From NCBI GenBank assembly GCA_038230395.1, contig JBBRNI010000006.1:3132-67131 (forward strand): 64,000 bases of DNA. The letters run 5' to 3'. A program made the position numbers and the translations under genes. This document shows, in pieces, positions 59,821 to 64,000 of this stretch (positions within the stretch are counted from its first letter, which is position 1; each line of letters opens with the position of its first letter). The notes under the pieces were generated by a model, which was not told the origin of the DNA, did no database searches, and worked only from the letters and a program-made list of their open reading frames with translations. Source of the stretch: JBDSWU01 sp038230395. Its GTDB lineage: Bacteria; Patescibacteriota; Saccharimonadia; Saccharimonadales; UBA4665.

Positions 59821-59916
59821 AGATCTAATAAACTAGTTGGAAAGTGCGTTTCGCTTCGGCCTTTTAAGGCCTACATTGCACTACGCTTGACCCTTCCCGA
59901 ATAGTTTATAAGATCT
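59821..59916. repeat. Family A palindromic element, copy 3
   Basis: Arms of about 23 nt (59821-59843 and 59894-59916) pair with four mismatches and begin AGATCT. The core repeats GTGCGTTTCGCTTCGGCC, TTTTAA, GGCC and GCACTACGCTTGACCC of copies 1 and 2. It lies between convergent PRTase and Crp/Fnr genes, where it might also act as a terminator. Confidence 0.85.
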
Positions 59917-59935
59917 ATTGGGACGGCACCGCTAA

Positions 59936-60595
59936 TTAGCTAAGGAGTTTTTTGAGAGCGGGAACGTCTTTGAGTAAAATTAGCGATTGTTTGTTGAGCA
60001 GTAAGCCTTTGCGCTCTAGGGCAGAAAGCTCACGGCTGGTTGTTTCGCGGGTGGCGTTAATGGAGCTGGCGATGTCTTGGTGCCGCAATGGGACCTCAAT
60101 GAGGAGACCATCAGCGGTAGTGCGACCGAAGCGAGTACTCATGGTAAGCAAGAATGAAATAATTCGCTCACGTACCGTACGATATTCAAGGTTAAGAATA
60201 CGCTCACCATGTAATTTGTACATCTCGATGGTCATGTCTAGTAGGGGCGCGAGCGCATCAGGGTGGCTTTCGATAAATTCAATCAGAATTTCGCGTTTAA
60301 TTTGCCAGGTAATAGTTGGAGCCAGAGCTTGATAAATGATGTGGCGCTCTTTGCCAGTTAGTGCCCAAATAAGGGGAAAGAGTTCATCTTCTTTGCGGAT
60401 AATCAGCAAATTCTCTTCGTTATACTTTGTGATGTCGTAAGCTTTGACTAATCCTTGATAAATATAAAAAACGCCCGGCGGAGTATCGCCAGGACGAATA
60501 ATAAAATCACCCTTACGGAATGTCTGTTTGACGCCCCGAGTTTTAAAGAGTTCTACAAATTCGGCCGTTTGTCGGAGAGTAGCCAACATGAGCAT
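59936..60595 (-). CDS. Crp/Fnr-family transcriptional regulator
   Basis: A 219-residue regulator with an N-terminal cNMP-binding-like beta barrel (FRKGDFIIRPGDTPPGVFYI near 25-44), a long dimer helix near 105-135 and a C-terminal winged helix (RHQDIASSINATRETTSREL near 171-190, ERKGLL). No Cys cluster for an FNR-type Fe-S centre is seen, and the cAMP-contact residues are not obvious, so the signal is unknown. It is divergent from the PH-domain gene; a CRP-like half-palindrome lies in the gap. Confidence 0.92.
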   Translation of the reverse strand: MLMLATLRQTAEFVELFKTRGVKQTFRKGDFIIRPGDTPPGVFYIYQGLVKAYDITKYNEENLLIIRKEDELFPLIWALTGKERHIIYQALAPTITWQIKREILIEFIESHPDALAPLLDMTIEMYKLHGERILNLEYRTVRERIISFLLTMSTRFGRTTADGLLIEVPLRHQDIASSINATRETTSRELSALERKGLLLNKQSLILLKDVPALKKLLS

Positions 60596-60754
60596 ATTAT
60601 GCTAAAGACAACTGACCATGTCAAATAAAAGCTGAGTTTTTTACAGATGTAACTCTAGATCATTGTCGTAACACAATAAAATAGTCCAACAATTGTCAGG
60701 GGTCAAGAAACTAGTGGTTTTGTTTGTGGATTGTGATGAATGTCTCATCTATTT

Positions 60755-60770
60755 AGTGACTATTTTCACC
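60755..60770. promoter_or_regulatory. CRP-like inverted repeat in the divergent gap
   Basis: AGTGA, six bases, TCACC: eight of ten arm positions match the CRP consensus TGTGA-N6-TCACA. It lies about 75 nt before the 60830 start and 160 nt before the regulator start. Confidence 0.4.
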
Positions 60771-60829
60771 TTTTAATGTGGCTAAACCGTCTATTATAGT
60801 AATGGATACGTGAGTGAAGGAGGACAAAA

Positions 60830-61918
60830 ATGGTAAGCGCAGAATCTGTAGATAAACAATTAAAACGTCTTAAGTTTAATATTCATGGATGGGGAAAGTC
60901 TGAAGTTCGCGAACTGCACTGCATTTTGATGGATGGTGAGGAGATTTACGAGTGCGTGAATGGTATGTATGAGGGTGGCTTCGCTCTGCTTGTCGCAACA
61001 GATTCACGGGTACTTCTAATCGATAAAAAGCCACTCAATTACCTTACTGTTGAAGACTTGAGGTTCGATATGATTAACGAATTGGACTATAGCCACCGCC
61101 TATTGGGTGCCCATATAACAATTAGCGCTGGTTCAAAGAGCCTGACATTCAAAAGCTACAATCAGGCGCGACTTCGCAAGCTCATTACTCACGTTCAGCA
61201 CTGTATGGCCGAAAGTAAAAAGTTGCAATCCACTGGTCAACAAGACCAGAAGCAGCACCTTGAGCAAATTAACCAGCAGCTACAAGCCTACCTTATAGCC
61301 CAGCATCAACAGCAAGAGACACTGCGTGAGCAGTTAAAAGGTATAGGCACTAATAACAGAGGTGACACAGCTGTACAAGATTCTCCTAAACCTAGCCCAG
61401 AGCTATCTGATTTCTTATTTGCCCAAAGCTTACTAAAACAATACAGAGAGCAAGAAACTGCTCAGACATCAAAGCCTGAAACTGCTCAATCAGAACCGAC
61501 TAAAACGCAGTTTTTTGAAGCGACTGTCGAACCGATTGCAGCTGTTTCGCAACCAAGCATACCAGTTACACCAATTCCAGCGGGCACGTCATCTCAATTG
61601 AGTCAATCATTGCAAACAGATGCTAGTCCACACTTGGCTGATTTATATGCCGAAGGTATGAAAGAGATCTTTGGGCGTCAAAATAACCAGCATCAAGAAG
61701 TAGCACAACAAGCTCAGCAGCCGATTCCAACGACTACAACACAAACTGCGTCTTCTCAGTCGTCTCATAACCCACTCGAGATTAACCCGCTGAGCATAGC
61801 GTACTCTAAGTTGCCGATGGCGCTGCGTAACCGCAAGTTTGGTCGCCCTTCGTTCCATGCTCATAGCCAAGCTGCCAAAATTCAGCAAATCACACAGTAC
61901 CCATCGCCAGCTAACTAA
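60830..61918 (+). CDS. Bacterial PH-domain protein with Gln-rich disordered tail
   Basis: A 362-residue protein. Residues about 25-125 look like a YokE-type bacterial PH domain: LHCILMDGEEIYECVNGMYE, FALLVATDSRVLLIDKKPL, MINELDYSHRLLGAHITIS and KSYNQARLRKLITHVQ. Residues 130-360 are Gln, Thr, Pro and Ser-rich, with a coiled-coil-like QDQKQHLEQINQQLQAYLIA, and probably disordered. AAGGAGG and TATAGT at about 60793 mark its start. It may be regulated by the divergent Crp/Fnr protein. Function unknown. Confidence 0.78.
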   Translation: MVSAESVDKQLKRLKFNIHGWGKSEVRELHCILMDGEEIYECVNGMYEGGFALLVATDSRVLLIDKKPLNYLTVEDLRFDMINELDYSHRLLGAHITISAGSKSLTFKSYNQARLRKLITHVQHCMAESKKLQSTGQQDQKQHLEQINQQLQAYLIAQHQQQETLREQLKGIGTNNRGDTAVQDSPKPSPELSDFLFAQSLLKQYREQETAQTSKPETAQSEPTKTQFFEATVEPIAAVSQPSIPVTPIPAGTSSQLSQSLQTDASPHLADLYAEGMKEIFGRQNNQHQEVAQQAQQPIPTTTTQTASSQSSHNPLEINPLSIAYSKLPMALRNRKFGRPSFHAHSQAAKIQQITQYPSPAN

Positions 61919-61938
61919 TAGCGGGTTTCAATCGGTAG

Positions 61939-63033
61939 CTATTTCGAGACGTTGAATCTAAATTCTACTATGTCGTCGGGCTGCATGATGTAGGCTTTGC
62001 CTTCGGTGCGGACTTTGCCAGCGCTCTTAGCGGCGACCATTGAACCATTTGTTGTGAGGTCAGAGTATGTTACTATTTCGGCAGCAATAAAACCACGCTC
62101 AAAATCACCGTGAATAACTCCGGCGGCTTGAGGTGCAGTAGTACCAACCCGTATTGTCCAGGCTCGCACTTCTTGCTCGCCAGCAGTCAAATAACTTTGC
62201 AAACCCAGTGTTTGATAGGCCGCGTGAATAAGTTGTACCAAACCTGATTCAGACTGGCCATAGCTCTGTAGTAGTTCTGCAGCGTCACTAGCATCCAAAT
62301 CTTTGAGCTCACTCTCAAGCTTGGCAGATACAAATAATGCCTGAGCAGGGGCTACTAAATTGCGCAGCGATTGTTGATGCGCATCATCACTCAGGCCAGC
62401 CTCATCAAGATTAAATAAGTAGATGATTGGCTTCATGGTTAGTAGTTGCAAGTCGGCCACGTGCTCTGCCTCGATATCTGGATGGTTCCACAGTGGGTCG
62501 CCGTCATTAAGCCAGCTTTTGATCTGTTCGTAAGTGTCCATAATTGGCTTAAGCTTTGGGTTTGATTTAGCCTCTTTTTCAAACTTTGGCAGTCGCTTTG
62601 TCACTGTTTGCAAGTCGGCTAACACCAGCTCGGTGTTGATAACATCAATGTCTTTTTTGGGGTCGTGCTGCTCGTCAACATGGATAACATTGCTGTCACT
62701 GAAGGCTCGAACTACCTGCACGATAGCGTTCGTCGAGCGAATATGACTGAGAAACTGGTTGCCGAGACCTTCGCCCGTCGAGGCACCAGCCACGAGACCA
62801 GCAATGTCAACGAAGGTGACGGTCGCGGGCTTAACAGGAGCGTTACTGTATAGTTCACTTAATTTGCTCAAACGCACATCAGGCACGGGAACCATACCAG
62901 TGTTCGGCTCGATAGTAGCAAACGGATAATTAGCCGCCAAAATATTACTACCCGTCAGGGCGTTAAACAACGTCGATTTACCAACATTTGGGAGGCCTAC
63001 TATGCCTATAGATAACGAACTCATTAGCACCAT
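61939..63033 (-). CDS. ychF: Ribosome-binding ATPase YchF
   Basis: Obg-family P-loop protein that binds ribosomes and prefers ATP. It has GLPNVGKSTLFNALTG near residues 13-28, TVTFVDIAGLVAGAS with GEGLGNQFL, and FNLDEAG in place of NKxD, the YchF signature. A coiled-coil region and a C-terminal TGS domain (VGTTAPQAAGVIHGDFERGF) follow. The ATG at 63033 lies 6 nt after a TAATCT box on the minus strand; ATG 63024 is an alternative three codons later. 364 residues is normal. Confidence 0.96.
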   Translation of the reverse strand: MVLMSSLSIGIVGLPNVGKSTLFNALTGSNILAANYPFATIEPNTGMVPVPDVRLSKLSELYSNAPVKPATVTFVDIAGLVAGASTGEGLGNQFLSHIRSTNAIVQVVRAFSDSNVIHVDEQHDPKKDIDVINTELVLADLQTVTKRLPKFEKEAKSNPKLKPIMDTYEQIKSWLNDGDPLWNHPDIEAEHVADLQLLTMKPIIYLFNLDEAGLSDDAHQQSLRNLVAPAQALFVSAKLESELKDLDASDAAELLQSYGQSESGLVQLIHAAYQTLGLQSYLTAGEQEVRAWTIRVGTTAPQAAGVIHGDFERGFIAAEIVTYSDLTTNGSMVAAKSAGKVRTEGKAYIMQPDDIVEFRFNVSK

Positions 63034-63059
63034 TTTAACAGATTATTGCATTGATGACT

Positions 63060-63485
63060 TTAGTCAGTGTGGCTGATCTTGGCGACCAAGGTGATGAACT
63101 GGCTTACTTCTGTTGGCGAGAGCTTGTCAAGGATCAGGCTGCCGGGGCCAACTAGGTGGTTGAGTAGGGCTACGCGGAAGGCTGCGCCCTTGGGCTGGAG
63201 TTGCACCATTTTGACGCGGCGGTCACTAAGGTTTTCACAGCGTTCGGCTAGCTGTTTTTCTTCTAGGCCATCGATTATGCCAGTTATATTGCTGGGGTCA
63301 CAATTAAACGTTGCTGTCAGCTCATGCATGGGGCGGGTGTGATCGAGGAAGAAAATCGTCATTGCCTGAATACCTGTTAAGTCGTGCTCGGCGCCGAAGG
63401 CTACAATTTGGTGCTTGGACAGCATTAAAAACTCGACCAGTACGAGGTAAGAAGATTCTAAATTCGGGGAATTACTATCTGTCAT
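63060..63485 (-). CDS. MarR-family transcriptional regulator
   Basis: A 141-residue winged-helix regulator: LTGIQAMTIFFLDHTRPMHELTATFNCD, the recognition helix region DPSNITGIIDGLEEKQLAER and wing CENLSDRRVKMVQLQPKG. The ATG at 63485 (MTDSNSPNLE) is preferred over the upstream in-frame start at 63521, which lies inside the operator region. It is divergent from an MFS drug-efflux gene, the usual MarR target arrangement. Confidence 0.92.
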   Translation of the reverse strand: MTDSNSPNLESSYLVLVEFLMLSKHQIVAFGAEHDLTGIQAMTIFFLDHTRPMHELTATFNCDPSNITGIIDGLEEKQLAERCENLSDRRVKMVQLQPKGAAFRVALLNHLVGPGSLILDKLSPTEVSQFITLVAKISHTD

Positions 63486-63507
63486 TAGGGCATAATTCTT
63501 GTAACTG

Positions 63508-63538
63508 ATTGACAAAGTCAATGATTGACTATTACAAT
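63508..63538 (+). promoter_or_regulatory. MarR operator overlapping the efflux promoter
   Basis: ATTGAC-AAA-GTCAAT at 63508-63522 is a perfect 15-bp inverted repeat; its TTGACA forms the -35 box and TACAAT at 63533-63538 the -10 box (18-nt spacing). A further ATTGAC at 63524 adds a direct repeat. The arrangement implies repression by the divergent MarR protein. Confidence 0.6.
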
Positions 63539-63591
63539 GAATATATAGGCAATTTTAAACCGATAAGCTCCAAAATACAAGGAGAATGATT

Positions 63592-64000
63592 ATGACTGAA
63601 CATGTTGGACAAAACGGCAAGCAGACTAACCACTGGCTGGTGCTAATACTTTTGGCGTTGGCGCAGTTTATGGCGGTGCTTGATTCATCAATCGTAAATG
63701 TGGCGTTACCAGCAATTCAGCACGCCTTTCATATGACCCAAACAAATCTGCAATGGATTGTGACAGCTTATACGCTGACGTTTGGTGGCTTTTTGCTGCT
63801 TGGTGGGCGTGCAGCGGACTTGTTTGGTCGCCGACGTATATTTTTGATTGGTGTGACACTATTCGCTATAGCTTCACTGGCAGATGGTGTGGCAACCTCT
63901 GGCACAATGCTTATAATATTTCGGGCCTTGCAGGGCCTGGCCGGTGCCTTTATGTCACCAGCGGCGTTATCGATTGTTTTAGTCACTTATAGGGAAGGCC
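63592..64000 (+). CDS. MFS efflux transporter (DHA2 type), 3' end beyond window
   Basis: The first 136 codons of a 14-helix-type multidrug/H+ antiporter. From the ATG at 63592 (AAGGAGA upstream) I read ILLALAQFMAVLDSSIVNVA in the first helix (motif with LDSSIVNVALP, typical of DHA2), WIVTAYTLTFGGFLLLGGRA, the motif-A-like GGRAADLFGRRRIF and GLAGAFMSPAALS. It is open to position 64000. Regulation by the adjacent divergent MarR protein is likely. Confidence 0.92.
   Translation, partial: MTEHVGQNGKQTNHWLVLILLALAQFMAVLDSSIVNVALPAIQHAFHMTQTNLQWIVTAYTLTFGGFLLLGGRAADLFGRRRIFLIGVTLFAIASLADGVATSGTMLIIFRALQGLAGAFMSPAALSIVLVTYREG

Overview
The window reads as a stretch of chromosome from a small-genome bacterium of the Candidate Phyla Radiation, most likely a Saccharibacterium (TM7). 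This is inference from gene content and protein style: a short MurE-type ligase without its N-terminal domain, a groESL operon behind a CIRCE element, many lineage-type hypothetical proteins, a DHH-fold protein with a long disordered tail, and a fused OtsA-OtsB. TGA, TAG and TAA all end genes here, so the code is the ordinary bacterial one and not the TGA=Gly code of SR1/Gracilibacteria. No rRNA, tRNA, CRISPR array, prophage or insertion sequence was seen, and no gene-free gap exceeds about 300 bases.

Layout. 1-4.2 kb (minus strand): valS (cut by the window edge), a parS-like palindrome, tsaD and an unknown gene. 4.3-9.2 kb: three genes in tight succession, including a 1374-residue membrane protein with an embedded glycosyltransferase-2-like domain. 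9.2-14.5 kb: a MurE-like ligase; an unknown basic-protein gene behind a structured leader; groES-groEL, where groEL carries an in-frame TAG at codon 20; mazEF; and a second copy of the small domain seen at 8.8 kb. 14.5-22 kb: sugar isomerase, DUF1361 protein, argS, msrB, an HxlR regulator divergent from an FMN reductase, orn, MmcQ/YjbR and membrane hypotheticals. 22-33 kb: dnaG-rpoD, a P-loop kinase, a P-type ATPase, MTHFS, polA and a Nudix hydrolase. 33-43 kb: mutM, otsAB, holA, rpsT, the DHH-like protein and truB. 43-54 kb: an RHH regulator, rpsO-pnp, a uracil-DNA glycosylase, RNase J, a membrane trypsin-like protease and ftsK. 54-64 kb: an unknown gene with a terminator inside it, rpsF-ssb-rpsR-efp-tlyA, a phosphoribosyltransferase, a Crp/Fnr regulator, a PH-domain protein, ychF, and a MarR/MFS efflux pair cut by the right edge.

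Most of the content is informational: replication (dnaG, polA, holA, ssb, ftsK), transcription (rpoD), RNA decay (pnp, rnj, orn), translation (valS, argS, tsaD, truB, efp, rpsO, rpsT, rpsF, rpsR), repair (mutM, udg) and proteostasis (groESL). Carbon and envelope genes are few.

The most unusual signals are: (1) two families of roughly 100-bp palindromic elements, one with three copies sharing a covarying core inside locus-specific arms, the other with two copies directly after the RNA-decay genes pnp and rnj; (2) the premature stop in groEL; (3) a DnaG zinc ribbon without zinc ligands and a family-4-like UDG without Fe-S cysteines; (4) a multi-hairpin leader at 10.5-10.73 kb; (5) parS-like palindromes at tsaD; and (6) many promoters whose -10 box lies only 6-8 nt before the start codon, suggesting leaderless mRNAs.
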